Positions 24,287-34,497 of a DNA stretch of 64,000 nt are shown here, piece by piece. Where the stretch lies: contig NZ_CP048421.1 of NCBI RefSeq assembly GCF_010450875.1, forward strand, positions 124,001 to 188,000. Direction: 5' to 3'. Within the stretch, counting starts at the first letter, position 1; each line of letters starts with the position of its first letter. Below the pieces are notes generated by a model that did no database searches, had not been told where the DNA came from, and worked only from the letters and a program-made list of their open reading frames with translations. The position numbers were made by a program, and so were the translations under genes. This stretch comes from Sphingomonas insulae (GTDB taxonomy: Bacteria; Pseudomonadota; Alphaproteobacteria; Sphingomonadales; Sphingomonadaceae).

Positions 24287-26020
24287 CTACAGCGCGCAAG
24301 AACCTTTCCTGCTGTGGACCGTGATCCATTGCGGAATCAAAAGGCTGCGCCCGCGCGCACTGTACCTGATCGTGATCGGCCGACCAGCGCGCTCCACTTG
24401 AAGCATGACCATTGCCCTTGGATCCTCCTGCGTGGCATCGCCCGCCCCGCCTTTCTTCACGACGTCGCCGTTGCGCAGACCGGCAAGCGCCGCATTTGAC
24501 CCCGGCTTCAGTCCCTGCACGATCCGACCGTTGGCGTTGCTCGCGACGAAGTCGTAGCCCATGTCGAACTCGCCGAGCGGCACCGTCTTCTTGACGAAGC
24601 AGGGGCCGAAGCTATCCGACGCCAGCTCGATCGGCTGCCCAGCCAGCATCGCACGCCATTCGGTGATGCCGGCATCGCCCAGCTCCCGGCGCAGGAACGT
24701 CGCCCAGGTATCGATCGTCATCGGACGGCCGGCGCGGCGTTCCGCAAGGAGCGACACCACAAGATCATCGAGCGAACGCCGACCTGCGGACTTGCGGACG
24801 ATCTGCGCGTTGAGCTTCGCGAAATACAGCGATCCGCGGTCATAGGGCAGCACCCGCACCCGCGTATCCTTCCAGAAGGCGCCTGGTATCCGGTCGTTCG
24901 GCGTGGCAATCATGCTGTCGGTGTAATAGCGGCTCGCAGTACGGTTGAGATCGGCCAGAAATTCGTCCGCCGATAAGGCCCCCGCCCGATAGGGCAATGT
25001 GCGCTGGTAGTAGACCGCCAACCCCTCGCCGAACCACGATCCGGCAAGTGAATCCTCGTCGCCGACGGTATCGAGCGATGATACCCAGACATGCAGCATC
25101 TCATGCGCGAGCATTGATTTCAGTTCGGCCGCCGTGGTGGTGTCACCGAAGGTGAAGGCGAACGAGTTGGTCAGCCCCACGCCGCTGCCGGGATTGCTCG
25201 GGTTGCTCCGGCCGAAGATGCCGAACACCGGCTTGGGATCGCGGAAGAACGTCCCGTAATAGCCGTGAAGGTTCGCCGACCAGCGCATCAGCCCGGCCAT
25301 GTCGAACGCCGGGCGTCCTTGCCACCCGGCGAAAAAGCCACCGGTGGGTGCCGTAAACTGACCCGGCGCGCCGACCATGTAATAGGTGGAGGACAATTCC
25401 TCGGCGGTCAGGTCCATATTGGAATCCGCGTCGCCGTCGCCGAAGCTCGACAAACCCACCGCGTCTGCCGGCAAGCTGCGGAGATCCCAGCGGACGCTCA
25501 CCCGCCGCTTTACCGCGTCTGTTGGCAAGGCCAAAAATGCCTTCCCGGCTCCAGATAGCGCACCATAACTGCTACGCAGTTCGTACATAGGCAGCGATAG
25601 CAGAGGTTTTGCCGGATCGACGGCGACGCGGTAGCTCCAAGTCAAAGTGCCGGCCGTTGCCCGATCTGCGATCCAATACCGATCGATGTTGTCAGGAGTC
25701 TGCGTTACGTCCTGCGTGCGTATCGGCACGCTACCGCGCGCGTCGGACATCGCAAAGCCGGCAATGCCGGAAGCACTGGTCGTCAGTGCGCTGGTCACGA
25801 CCGGGAGCATCGCGATCCGTCCGCCGGCGGGAACAGACTCGTCCTCTACCATGACCGTCGCCTCAATCCCGCGAAGTGATCCATCAACAGGAGGCTCGGG
25901 CCGCAGTCGAACGGTGAGCGACGGCGTGACAGGCGTTTCGGCCATGATCGCAGCAGCAGGCCAGGCTCCGATCGCCAGAACGCAGGTCATCACCCGCAAT
26001 GGTTTAGTCGTTGGCTTCAT
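24287..26020 (-). CDS. Secreted M61-like metallopeptidase with PDZ domain
   Basis: This 577-aa protein opens with a signal peptide (KPLRVMTCVLAIGAWPAAAI). The zinc site HEMLHVW is near residue 307 with a downstream Glu in SWFGEGLAVYY, followed by a C-terminal PDZ-like module (RIVQGLKPGSNAALAGLRNG). This order matches M61 glycyl-aminopeptidase relatives of the proteobacterial periplasm. The ATG at 26020 is preferred; another ATG lies seven codons upstream. It is a single gene with no obvious operon partner. Confidence 0.8.
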   Translation of the reverse strand: MKPTTKPLRVMTCVLAIGAWPAAAIMAETPVTPSLTVRLRPEPPVDGSLRGIEATVMVEDESVPAGGRIAMLPVVTSALTTSASGIAGFAMSDARGSVPIRTQDVTQTPDNIDRYWIADRATAGTLTWSYRVAVDPAKPLLSLPMYELRSSYGALSGAGKAFLALPTDAVKRRVSVRWDLRSLPADAVGLSSFGDGDADSNMDLTAEELSSTYYMVGAPGQFTAPTGGFFAGWQGRPAFDMAGLMRWSANLHGYYGTFFRDPKPVFGIFGRSNPSNPGSGVGLTNSFAFTFGDTTTAAELKSMLAHEMLHVWVSSLDTVGDEDSLAGSWFGEGLAVYYQRTLPYRAGALSADEFLADLNRTASRYYTDSMIATPNDRIPGAFWKDTRVRVLPYDRGSLYFAKLNAQIVRKSAGRRSLDDLVVSLLAERRAGRPMTIDTWATFLRRELGDAGITEWRAMLAGQPIELASDSFGPCFVKKTVPLGEFDMGYDFVASNANGRIVQGLKPGSNAALAGLRNGDVVKKGGAGDATQEDPRAMVMLQVERAGRPITIRYSARGRSLLIPQWITVHSRKGSCAL

Positions 26021-26172
26021 CCTGTAGTCCTGGTCTTTCACATTCGTACCGCGATCACGCTCTTTCGTGCTGGCCTGCCATACGAGGCGATAAACGCGCC
26101 AGCATCATGATGCGCAACCGATCAGCGCTCCGCCATTTCGGCCACGATCGGGCACCTCAGGGAAACTCCACG

Positions 26173-26190
26173 CCTTCCCAATTGGGAAGG
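26173..26190. promoter_or_regulatory. Perfect palindrome upstream of the hybrid kinase
   Basis: CCTTCCCAATTGGGAAGG is an 18-bp perfect palindrome in the 296-bp space between the peptidase and hybrid kinase genes. A related palindrome, TTGGGATCCCAA, occurs just after the kinase at 28556-28567. It is a possible dimeric regulator site. Confidence 0.45.
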
Positions 26191-26316
26191 ACGATCGAGA
26201 CGATGCGGGCGTTCTCGGATTCGATGGTATTTCGGGAAAAGCGTCTGCTTCTCAGAAGCCAACCTTTTGCAAACAAAGGGCAAGCATGCGGATAGGTCCT
26301 GTGCCATGATCCGCTC

Positions 26317-28461
26317 GTGGAGCAGACGATAGAACCGAAACATGTCGGCCATGCCGAGACCTACTGGCGCACCGACAAGCCGGTGGGCGGCCTGGTGAGC
26401 AACCTTGGGGCCGCGCCCGACGCTGCAGATTTCCAGCTCCTCGCGGACAACCTGCCCGTCCTATGCTGGATGGCGCGGGCCGATGGTTACAGAGTGTGGT
26501 ACAATCGTCGCTGGCACGACTATTGCGGTAGCACACCACAGCAGATGGAGGGTTTTGGCTGGCAGTCGGTCCATGACCCCGATCAGGTCGACCTCGTCAC
26601 GGGTCGTATACAGGCCAGCATTCGGGCGGGCGAGCCGTTCGAGATGGTGTATCCGTTGCGTGGCGCCGATGGTGTGTTGCGGCCCTTCCTGACCCGGATC
26701 ACGCCATTGCGTGATGGATCGGGGCGTGTCGTGCGCTGGTTCGGCGTCAACACGGAGGTCGGCGCGCAGCTTCAGGAGGAGACCCGGCGCGACGCGACCG
26801 AGCAAGGCCTTCGAGACCAGGCTTCGGCGGAGATTGTGAACGGCGAGCGCATCCAGCTCGCACTTGCCGCCGGTGCGATCCTTGGCACCTGGGTATGGGA
26901 CCCTCCGACCGATCGCTTCACCGTCGATGAAGCGTTCGCGGTCAACTTCGGCCTCGATCCGGCACTCGGCCGGACCGGCATCAGCCTCGCACAGGTCGTC
27001 GAGACGGTGCATCCCGACGATCAGGCCGGGCTTGCGGCCGCGATCGAAGAGGCAGTCCAGCGCGGCGGTCGCTACGCCCATCAGTACCGCGTCCGCCGCG
27101 CCGATGGCCAATATTACTGGCTAGAGGCGAACGGCCATGTCGAACATGCCGCGGACGGAACCGCGCTGCGCTTCCCCGGCGTGCTGATCGACGTTGAGGA
27201 ACGGCGTAGCCTGATCGAGGAGCGAGATCGCGCTTGGGCGGAGCTGCGCCACCTCAATGAGACCTTGGAGCAGCGCATCGAGACGCGCACCGGCGAACTG
27301 ATGCAGGCGGAGGAAGCTCTACGCCAGTCGCAGAAGATGGAGGCGGTGGGGCAGCTCACCGGTGGGCTGGCCCACGACTTCAACAACCTCCTGGCCGGCA
27401 TCGCTGGCTCGCTCGACCTGATGGAGCTGCGGATCGGCCAAGGCCGGCTCAAGGATGTCGAGAAGTACATGACCGCCGCGCAGGGCGCGGCCAAGCGGGC
27501 AGCGGCGTTGACGCACCGCCTCCTGGCCTTCTCGCGGCGGCAGACGCTTGCGCCTAAGGTAACGGACGTGAACGCGATGGTCAGCGGTATGCTCGACCTG
27601 ATCCAGCGCACCGTAGGGCCGGCTAACCTCGTCGAGCCTGCGCTGGCCGTCGACGCCTGGGCGGCGCTGGTCGATCCTTCCCAACTCGAAAACGCCCTGC
27701 TCAATCTTTGCATCAACGCCCGCGACGCGATGCCGGACGGCGGCAGGATCACGATCGAAACCGAGAACCGGACCATCGATCCCCTCACCGCCAAGCGCCT
27801 CGACATGCCCGAAGGCGACTATCTGTCGCTCTGCGTGTCCGATACCGGCGTCGGCATGGCACCGGAGGTCATTACCAAGGCGTTCGATCCGTTCTTCACG
27901 ACCAAGCCCCTCGGCGAGGGCACCGGCCTCGGGCTATCGATGATTTACGGCTTCGCCAAGCAGTCCGGCGGCGAGGTCCGCATCCACTCGGAGATCGGCA
28001 AAGGCACGAGCGTCTGCGTTTATCTGCCGCGTCATGCGGGCGAAGCCAGCTCCTCCGAAGATCGTCCTTCGCTTCGTTCGCCGCCCGCCGGGGAAGGTGA
28101 GACCGTTCTCGTTGTCGATGACGAAGCAACCGTCCGGATGCTTGTGTCCGACGTGCTGCGCGATCTTGGCTATACCGCGATCGAGGCGGCTGATGGTGCC
28201 GGAGGGCTTCAGGTCCTGCAATCCGATGCACGGATCGACTTGCTCGTGACGGACGTGGGCTTGCCGGGCGGCATGAACGGACGACAGATGGCTGACGCGG
28301 CCCGAACCAACCGCCCCGACCTCAAGGTGCTGTTTATCACCGGTTATGCGGAAACGGCCGTCATCAGCCACGGGCATCTTGACGCCAGCATGTCGGTTCT
28401 TGGAAAGCCTTTCTCGCTCGACACGCTAGCCGCCCGCATTCGCGAACTGATCGTCGGGTAG
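26317..28461 (+). CDS. Hybrid sensor histidine kinase (PAS-PAS-HisKA-HATPase-REC)
   Basis: This 714-aa protein has no membrane segment. The order is PAS near 35-150 (LPVLCWMARADGYRVWYNRR), a second PAS_3 near 180-300 and a short coiled coil. HisKA follows with the phospho-His in [13 protein letters not shown] near residue 352. The ATPase is near 450-570 (NARDAMPDGG, DTGVGM, FTTKPLGEGTGLGLS), and a C-terminal receiver carries the phosphoacceptor in LLVTDVGLPGG near 644. It is a cytosolic hybrid kinase that must pass phosphate through a separate Hpt or reverse the reaction. A GTG start at 26317 is used because no ATG fits in frame nearby. Confidence 0.9.
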   Translation: MEQTIEPKHVGHAETYWRTDKPVGGLVSNLGAAPDAADFQLLADNLPVLCWMARADGYRVWYNRRWHDYCGSTPQQMEGFGWQSVHDPDQVDLVTGRIQASIRAGEPFEMVYPLRGADGVLRPFLTRITPLRDGSGRVVRWFGVNTEVGAQLQEETRRDATEQGLRDQASAEIVNGERIQLALAAGAILGTWVWDPPTDRFTVDEAFAVNFGLDPALGRTGISLAQVVETVHPDDQAGLAAAIEEAVQRGGRYAHQYRVRRADGQYYWLEANGHVEHAADGTALRFPGVLIDVEERRSLIEERDRAWAELRHLNETLEQRIETRTGELMQAEEALRQSQKMEAVGQLTGGLAHDFNNLLAGIAGSLDLMELRIGQGRLKDVEKYMTAAQGAAKRAAALTHRLLAFSRRQTLAPKVTDVNAMVSGMLDLIQRTVGPANLVEPALAVDAWAALVDPSQLENALLNLCINARDAMPDGGRITIETENRTIDPLTAKRLDMPEGDYLSLCVSDTGVGMAPEVITKAFDPFFTTKPLGEGTGLGLSMIYGFAKQSGGEVRIHSEIGKGTSVCVYLPRHAGEASSSEDRPSLRSPPAGEGETVLVVDDEATVRMLVSDVLRDLGYTAIEAADGAGGLQVLQSDARIDLLVTDVGLPGGMNGRQMADAARTNRPDLKVLFITGYAETAVISHGHLDASMSVLGKPFSLDTLAARIRELIVG

Positions 28462-28648
28462 GATTTGGCCAGTCCAGGACGTCAGCGCACCTATTGGCTG
28501 ACCCTTCCGCATTCTCGATTGGGAACGACCGACGAGACGGCCGGCGCTGTCTCGTTTGGGATCCCAATCGGGACGGTTGCGGGCTTAAACTACGATCTCG
28601 ACCCGTCTCTCACCGACCTTAACCGGAACCATCCCTTCGTTTTTCGGA

Positions 28649-29224
28649 TCAGATCAGTTGGGTCTTCAAGGAATTGAGGGCGGGGACCAGCGCAGCAAGC
28701 CGCTCGATCTGGACCACCGGTTGCGCGCGGAGTCCAGGCGTCACCGCCCGGTCATAGATGGCCATGCAGTTCTTCTTGCGGAGCCGGGAGTGATAGACGA
28801 TCCCGTCGAGATCGGTTCTTTCATATAGCTCTTGGCTGAACGCGCGGGCTTCGTCATGCGCCTTGGCACCGACAATGTCGGTCGAGATGCCGAGCTTGAA
28901 ACAGGCGTCGCCCCGCAGACTAAGCAGGCGCAACGGGTGGGTGGCAGAAACCTCACACACGCCCCAGTCGTCGACGTCAGACTGCGCCAAGACACGCGCC
29001 GTCTTCCCCTCGAAGCGGTCGCGGATAATCGCCTCGGCGATCGATGTTGCGAGATCCTCGGCGATGTAGAGGAGCTTGAAGGAGTTGCTGGGACTGGCGA
29101 ACCGTGTTTCGCCGAAGCCCATGCCAAGCGGCGTCTTGCGTCGTGCCCAAGGCGTGCACCGCAAATAGTCCACAGGTTCGACCTGTCGCGTCAGCGATTT
29201 GAGGATCATCGGATCGAGCGCCAT
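28649..29224 (-). CDS. RES-domain toxin (NAD+-depleting)
   Basis: This 191-aa RES-family protein shows the family pattern GFGETRFASPSNSFKLLYIA, then EDLATSIAEAIIRDRFEG, and DLDGIVYHSRLRKKNCMAIY near the C-terminus, supplying the conserved Arg, Glu and Ser. RES toxins are ADP-ribosyltransferase-fold enzymes that degrade NAD+. It lies nine bp downstream of its probable antitoxin on the same strand, the usual order for this toxin-antitoxin type. Confidence 0.88.
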   Translation of the reverse strand: MALDPMILKSLTRQVEPVDYLRCTPWARRKTPLGMGFGETRFASPSNSFKLLYIAEDLATSIAEAIIRDRFEGKTARVLAQSDVDDWGVCEVSATHPLRLLSLRGDACFKLGISTDIVGAKAHDEARAFSQELYERTDLDGIVYHSRLRKKNCMAIYDRAVTPGLRAQPVVQIERLAALVPALNSLKTQLI

Positions 29225-29233
29225 GGCGCGCGA

Positions 29234-29911
29234 CTAGTCGGTTTCGCGCCCAAAGTCCCGCCGGGCGATGGCGCTCACCTGATCCTGCTTCGCCGCGCGC
29301 AACGCGGCAAGCGGCGTCTGCCCGTCGAGCGCACTATGCGGTTGTCGCATCCACAGCCATGCCGACCGTGCGTCCGGCGCGACCGAGAGGATGTCGGCGA
29401 TGCCCTGAAGGGGACGGCCGTCGATGAATTGCTCGAGCGGATAGGCGAGCTTGCGCTGTCCGCGCAGCAGACCAATGACGGCGCCCTGCTTATACCAGGT
29501 GCTGAGTGTCGTGCGCTTGACGCCGAACGCTGCCTCGATGTCGCTCGCACCCCCGACCGGCCCCGCCCAGCCTTCCATCGACTTGGGCGCCGCATAAGCG
29601 GCGAGCCGGGCGCGGCCCTCGGACAGGCTGAGCACGTCGCCAAGACCACTCCCTTGGGTCCGTTCGACGGGTTCGTCCCGCTTCGTCGCGGTCGGCATGA
29701 ACTGGAGAGCGACCTGCTCGAGCGCGGCGCGCAGCTTATGCTCGCGGGCGGACCCGCGCAGGCTTACGGCGGGAAGCCCCGACATGACATCGACCGCGAT
29801 CGACACGATCCGCGCCATCGTCTTGATCTCGGCAGCCGGCGCGCGCGGGTTACGCCCGCGCAACACGGCTTGGACGTCATCCACATCCAGCGTCAGCGCT
29901 GCGTCGCTCAT
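29234..29911 (-). CDS. Xre/MbcA/ParS-type antitoxin (long form)
   Basis: This 225-aa partner of the RES toxin carries the C-terminal toxin-binding domain (KLAYPLEQFIDGRPLQGIAD, SAWLWMRQPHSALDGQTPLA). A central HTH-like stretch reads SDIEAAFGVKRTTLSTWYKQ. Common ParS-type antitoxins are about 140-160 aa. This one has an extra 60-80 residues at the N-terminus of unknown role, and the toxin-binding domain is less typical. The pair should contribute to plasmid maintenance and is likely autoregulated from the 29912-30158 gap. Confidence 0.8.
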   Translation of the reverse strand: MSDAALTLDVDDVQAVLRGRNPRAPAAEIKTMARIVSIAVDVMSGLPAVSLRGSAREHKLRAALEQVALQFMPTATKRDEPVERTQGSGLGDVLSLSEGRARLAAYAAPKSMEGWAGPVGGASDIEAAFGVKRTTLSTWYKQGAVIGLLRGQRKLAYPLEQFIDGRPLQGIADILSVAPDARSAWLWMRQPHSALDGQTPLAALRAAKQDQVSAIARRDFGRETD

Positions 29912-30158
29912 TGTCGCCTCCGATCGTTATTGCCCACATAGTGCAGATTGAACGGATTGTCTAGTTCTCGAACGTCTGGCTGCCGTGACCTGGCTGCCGC
30001 GCGCGCGGGTAAACTTGGAATACGCGCTGCCGGTCCGGCACGAAACCAACCCGAACGACGCCGAGCCTGCAAGGCACGGCTGGAGCGCAACGCGTCACGC
30101 CGCTTTCCAGCGTAAGAGCAAACGATGACAGACCCTTGGAGGGTAGCTAGAACCAGTC

Positions 30159-32948
30159 ATGCCCATTCCCGCTGCAACCCGTCACGCCGCAATTCTCGAT
30201 AGCGCGACTGACTTCGCGATCATCGCCACGGACCTCAACGCACTCGTTACCGACTGGAACAAAGGCGCCGAGAATACCTTAGGTTGGCTTGCGGCGGACA
30301 TGCTGGGCGAACCGATCGATCGCATTTTCACGCCACAGGATCGTGCTGGTGGCCGCCCGTCAGTTGAGATGGCGCTTGCCCTTGTCAACGGCAGTGCGGA
30401 GGATGAGCGGTGGCATATGCGCGCCGACGGCTCCCGCTTCTGGGCCAGTGGCCGGATGGCGCCTCTTTTCGACGGCGATAAGCATATCGGGTTCCTCAAA
30501 ATCCTGCGGGACCGAACAGCCGCGCGGATCGAAACCGACCGGGTCCGCGCCAGCGAGGAAACGTGGCGAGGGACGTTCGAGCGCCTGGTCGAGGGACTGT
30601 TGATCGGCGAGGTCGTGCGTGACGCCGCTGGACGTGCGATCGATTGGCGCTATCTCGAGGTGAATCCGGCCTGGGAGCGCATGACCGGTAGTACGCGCGA
30701 GCAAGCGCTGGGACGCACCATTCGTGAGATCATTCCTGGCATCGAAGACGCGTGGATCACGGAATTTTCCGATGTCGTCGAGACGGGCGAGCCGCTCAGC
30801 TTCTTACGCGAAGTCGGTGTCTGGTCGCGCTGGTATGAGGGCCGCGTGTTCACGCTCGGCGGTGAGCGGTTCGGGTGCCTGTTCTTCGACGTGACAGAGC
30901 GCCGCAACGATGCCGCCCGGCGCGACGCACTTCTCGCACTCGACGAGCGTATCCGCAATCTCGTCGATCCGGGGGAGATCGCCTTTGCCTCGGCTCAGGT
31001 CCTCGGCGAATTGCTGGGTGCAAGCCGGGCCGGCTACGGCGAGGTGGATCGCGATGCGGAAAACATCAGGATCGAGCGCGACTGGAACGCTGATGGCGTG
31101 CAAACGCTTGCAGGAACGCATCGGTATCGCGACTTCGGCACCTTCATCGATGATCTGAAGGCAGGGCGGCTGGTCGCAATCGACGATACAGCCAAGGATG
31201 CGAGGACCGCGGCGACCGCAGAAGCCCTCAAGGCCGTCGGCGCGGTCTCTTTGCTCAATCTCCCGATCATCGAGCACGGCGAATTGGTCGCCATGCTCTA
31301 CCTCAACGTCGCCAGCCCGCATGTGTGGACGCCAAACGACATCGCCATCGTCCGCGATGTTGCGGATCGAACGCGGGTCGCGGTCGAACGACGCCGCGCG
31401 GAACAGAGCTTGCTGGAACTCAATACGACGCTGCAACAGCAGGTCGAAGACCGTACGCAGGAGCGGGACAGGGTGTGGCAGGTCAGTCGCGACATGCTCG
31501 GGGTGGCGAACACCGACGGTGTCTGGCTCAGTGTTAATCCTGCCTGGTCCGAGACGCTTGGCTGGCCGGAAAAGGCCTTCATCGGGCAGACTTCGGCATG
31601 GCTGGAGCATCCGGACGACCATCTGAGGACACGCAAGGAGGTCACCAAGCTCGCCTCGGGCCATACCAGCATGTTCTTCGAGAACCGTTTTCGCACCACC
31701 GCTGGCGACTATCGGTGCCTGTCATGGTCGGCCGTACCGCTCGGCGGGCTTCTCTACTGCGTCGCCCGCGATGTCACCGAGCAGAAGGAGCGGGACGCGG
31801 CGCTGCTCGAAACCGAGGAGCAGCTCCGCCAAAGCCAGAAGGTGGAGGCGGTCGGCCAGCTCACCGGCGGCGTGGCGCATGATTTCAATAACCTGCTCAC
31901 CGTCATCCGGGGATCGATCGATCTGTTGCGCCGACCGGCGCTGTCGGAAGAGAAGCGGGAAAGATATCTGGACGCCATCTCCGATACCACCGACCGGGCG
32001 ACGCGATTGACCAGCCAGCTGCTCGCTTTCGCGCGCCGGCAAACGTTGAAGGCCGAGACATTCGATGGGGCCCGGAGCATCTCTGGTCTGCGAGAAATGC
32101 TCGACACGCTGACGGGCTCGCGCGTTACGATCGATTTGCAAGCCGGCGATGCTCCACTGCTCGTAAGGGTCGATCGCAGCCAATTTGACACGGCCATCGT
32201 CAACATGGCCGTCAACGCGCGCGACGCGATGTCGGGCGAGGGCACGCTGACGATCAAAGTCGAGGAAGCGAGCGCGATCCCGCCGGCGCGATCCCACGCG
32301 GCCGTGCCCGGGCAGTTCGTCGCCGTCTCCATTACCGACACAGGTTCGGGGATTGCGGCCGACCAGATTGACCGCATCTTCGAGCCGTTCTTCACCACCA
32401 AAGGCGTGGGGCACGGCACCGGCCTCGGGCTAAGCCAGGTGTTCGGCTTCGCCAAGCAGTCAAGCGGCGACGTGCTGGTGCGAAGCGAGCCTGGCCTGGG
32501 GTCCACCTTTACCTTGTATCTACCAAAGGCCCTGGAGGAAGAGCGCCTCGCCACTGCCTTCAGCGACGCTCTGGCGCCGCTGCCACAAGGCGCCTGCATT
32601 CTGGTCGTTGAAGACAATAGCGAGGTCGGTGATTTCGCCACCCAGGCGTTGACGGAACTCGGCTACAAGACTCACCTCGCTGTCGATGCGACAAGCGCCT
32701 TGGTCGAACTTGGTCGCGATGGTGCGGGCTACGACCTCGTCTTCTCCGACGTCGTCATGCCAGGCATGTCGGGTATCGAGCTTGCCCAGGAGATTGAACG
32801 GCGACTGCCGCATATCCCCGTCGTTCTGACCAGCGGCTACAGCAGCGTGCTGGCCGAGCAGGATAGTCACGCCTTCGAACTCCTGCAAAAGCCCTATTCG
32901 CTGGAAGAGCTGGGCCGTGTTCTAGCTAGGGTTTCCACCCGCAACTGA
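30159..32948 (+). CDS. Hybrid sensor histidine kinase (PAS-PAS-GAF-PAS-HisKA-HATPase-REC)
   Basis: This 929-aa soluble protein has PAS near 10-120 ([20 protein letters not shown]), a second PAS near 140-245, GAF near 255-420 and a third PAS near 440-545. HisKA follows with the phospho-His in [13 protein letters not shown] near residue 573. The ATPase is near 660-790 ([32 protein letters not shown]), and the receiver has [11 protein letters not shown] near 863. The HisKA and ATPase parts resemble those of the 26317 kinase, so the two are paralogues with different sensory modules. No dedicated response regulator with output is adjacent. Confidence 0.9.
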   Translation: MPIPAATRHAAILDSATDFAIIATDLNALVTDWNKGAENTLGWLAADMLGEPIDRIFTPQDRAGGRPSVEMALALVNGSAEDERWHMRADGSRFWASGRMAPLFDGDKHIGFLKILRDRTAARIETDRVRASEETWRGTFERLVEGLLIGEVVRDAAGRAIDWRYLEVNPAWERMTGSTREQALGRTIREIIPGIEDAWITEFSDVVETGEPLSFLREVGVWSRWYEGRVFTLGGERFGCLFFDVTERRNDAARRDALLALDERIRNLVDPGEIAFASAQVLGELLGASRAGYGEVDRDAENIRIERDWNADGVQTLAGTHRYRDFGTFIDDLKAGRLVAIDDTAKDARTAATAEALKAVGAVSLLNLPIIEHGELVAMLYLNVASPHVWTPNDIAIVRDVADRTRVAVERRRAEQSLLELNTTLQQQVEDRTQERDRVWQVSRDMLGVANTDGVWLSVNPAWSETLGWPEKAFIGQTSAWLEHPDDHLRTRKEVTKLASGHTSMFFENRFRTTAGDYRCLSWSAVPLGGLLYCVARDVTEQKERDAALLETEEQLRQSQKVEAVGQLTGGVAHDFNNLLTVIRGSIDLLRRPALSEEKRERYLDAISDTTDRATRLTSQLLAFARRQTLKAETFDGARSISGLREMLDTLTGSRVTIDLQAGDAPLLVRVDRSQFDTAIVNMAVNARDAMSGEGTLTIKVEEASAIPPARSHAAVPGQFVAVSITDTGSGIAADQIDRIFEPFFTTKGVGHGTGLGLSQVFGFAKQSSGDVLVRSEPGLGSTFTLYLPKALEEERLATAFSDALAPLPQGACILVVEDNSEVGDFATQALTELGYKTHLAVDATSALVELGRDGAGYDLVFSDVVMPGMSGIELAQEIERRLPHIPVVLTSGYSSVLAEQDSHAFELLQKPYSLEELGRVLARVSTRN

Positions 32949-33218
32949 CCCGGGCTTTGTGTTAGGCACTGAGGAACCTGCCACGATCATGATCATCAGA
33001 CGATCGCGGTGACGCCGTTTGTCTCGGAAACCGCCGGTCCTGGCAAGCGCCTTGGCGAATTGCTTGGGCAATAATGCCGCCCGGATCGGAAAGCGGCCGT
33101 GCGCCGTCGTCGCGAGCGCTAACTCTATCGATCGCCAGACAATGCGGTTGGCCGTTGCCCGACGAAAAATCGGCAGAAATGTCGAACAGGCACCCGACGT
33201 TCTACGCGACCAACAGCA

Positions 33219-33260
33219 GATTCTTTTTTCCGATAACTGATATTCTCGGAAAAAAGAATC
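33219..33260. other. dif-like 18-6-18 inverted site beside a tyrosine recombinase
   Basis: Two 18-bp arms (GATTCTTTTTTCCGATAA and the complement of TTCTCGGAAAAAAGAATC, one mismatch) flank the six-base centre CTGATA. A six-base spacer between inverted arms is the geometry of XerCD dif sites, and the inner left arm ends ATAA as in dif. It lies 35 bp before the chosen start of the recombinase gene. It is proposed as the recombination core or a resolution site; an operator or hairpin function cannot be ruled out. Confidence 0.6.
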
Positions 33261-33295
33261 TGGCGCGGGGGAAGGGCGCCCGGTACGAACCGGCG

Positions 33296-34408
33296 ATGGC
33301 GCGCGCTCCTCATTCTAACCCCAAACGCCGGTCAGCCCGCCCACCTGCCGCACCACCTGTCGCCGATGCGCTCACGGCCACGGCCGATGCGAACGAGGAC
33401 GCCGATCCCGCGCCGCCAACGCCGCAACCGACGGGCCTCGTCGTTGTCGAGCAGATGGCGCCCGCGCTGCCGGGCCTAAGCCTCGACGATGCCGAGCGGG
33501 TCGAGCGCTATGTCGGGAAAGCCTCGGCGGACGCGACCAAGCGCGCCTACACATCCGACTGGCGGATCTTCGTTGCCTGGTGCGAGGCGCGATCGCTGCC
33601 CGCGCTCCCCGCCGCGCCTGCCGCGGTCGCGGCGTTCCTCGCCGAGGAGGCCGATAGCGGCATTGCGCGCTCGACGATCGGGCGCCGGCTGGCCGCGATC
33701 GTGTTCGCGCACCGGGCGGCCAATCTCATCGCGCCGACCGAACAGGTCGGAGCCGCCGTGCTTGATCGGACGCTGCGCGGGATAAGGCGCGACAAGCGCC
33801 AGGACCGTCCGACCAAGAAGCATGCCGCCGATGGCGACATCCTGCGCGACATGCTGCGCGCGATCCCCGGTGACGAGATCCGCAGCGTTCGTGACCGCGC
33901 GCTGCTCGCGATCGGCATGGGCGGCGCGTTCCGGCGATCGGAGCTCGTCGCCTTGCAGCTGTCGGACGTGACGTTCGTCCCGGCGGGGCTCGAGATCCTC
34001 GTGCCCTTTTCGAAAGGTGACCAGCTGGGCCAGGGCGAACTCGTCGTGATCCCGGACCGGCCGCGGATTGCCGCCGTCGCCTTGCTGCGTGCCTGGATCG
34101 AGGCTGCTGCAATCACTGAGGGACCGCTGTTCCGCAAAATGACCCCGCAAGGGCGGCTGACGGCAAAACCGATGAGCGATCGCGGTGTGGCGCTGGTGGT
34201 CAAGGCGCGCGCGGCCGCGGCCGGCTATGACCCGGCGCTGTTCTCCGGGCATTCGCTGCGCGCCGGGTTCCTCACCGAAGCCGGCCGGCAAGGCGCCAAT
34301 CCCTTCCGGATGAAAGAGCATAGCCGTCACAAGTCGCTCGAAATGGTTGGCGAATATGTTCGTAACTTTGAACTGTTCCGCGACCATGCGGGTGACAAAT
34401 TTCTCTAG
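33296..34408 (+). CDS. Tyrosine recombinase/integrase
   Basis: This 370-aa recombinase has a low-complexity Ala/Pro N-terminus (1-55), a core-binding SAM-like domain (70-165, ADATKRAYTSDWRIFVAWCE) and a catalytic domain. Visible catalytic residues are Arg in AFRRSEL (about 214), HSLR (319-322), a His in HSRHKSL (about 345) and the nucleophile Tyr in GEYVRNF (354). The ATG at 33296 keeps the dif-like site outside the coding region; longer starts at 33074 or 33179 would translate through it. It could mediate plasmid dimer resolution or cassette-like integration. Confidence 0.88.
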   Translation: MARAPHSNPKRRSARPPAAPPVADALTATADANEDADPAPPTPQPTGLVVVEQMAPALPGLSLDDAERVERYVGKASADATKRAYTSDWRIFVAWCEARSLPALPAAPAAVAAFLAEEADSGIARSTIGRRLAAIVFAHRAANLIAPTEQVGAAVLDRTLRGIRRDKRQDRPTKKHAADGDILRDMLRAIPGDEIRSVRDRALLAIGMGGAFRRSELVALQLSDVTFVPAGLEILVPFSKGDQLGQGELVVIPDRPRIAAVALLRAWIEAAAITEGPLFRKMTPQGRLTAKPMSDRGVALVVKARAAAAGYDPALFSGHSLRAGFLTEAGRQGANPFRMKEHSRHKSLEMVGEYVRNFELFRDHAGDKFL

Positions 34409-34497
34409 TCGAGATATCCTCGCCATCTACACGTAAAAGGCATCGCGCTCGCCTGACACTCCGTCGGAAACGCGACCGCTATTATTCGTGGTGACTC

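Noticed and set aside
33074..33295. Extended N-terminus of the tyrosine recombinase
   Set aside because: It would translate through the palindromic site and adds sequence without domain character.
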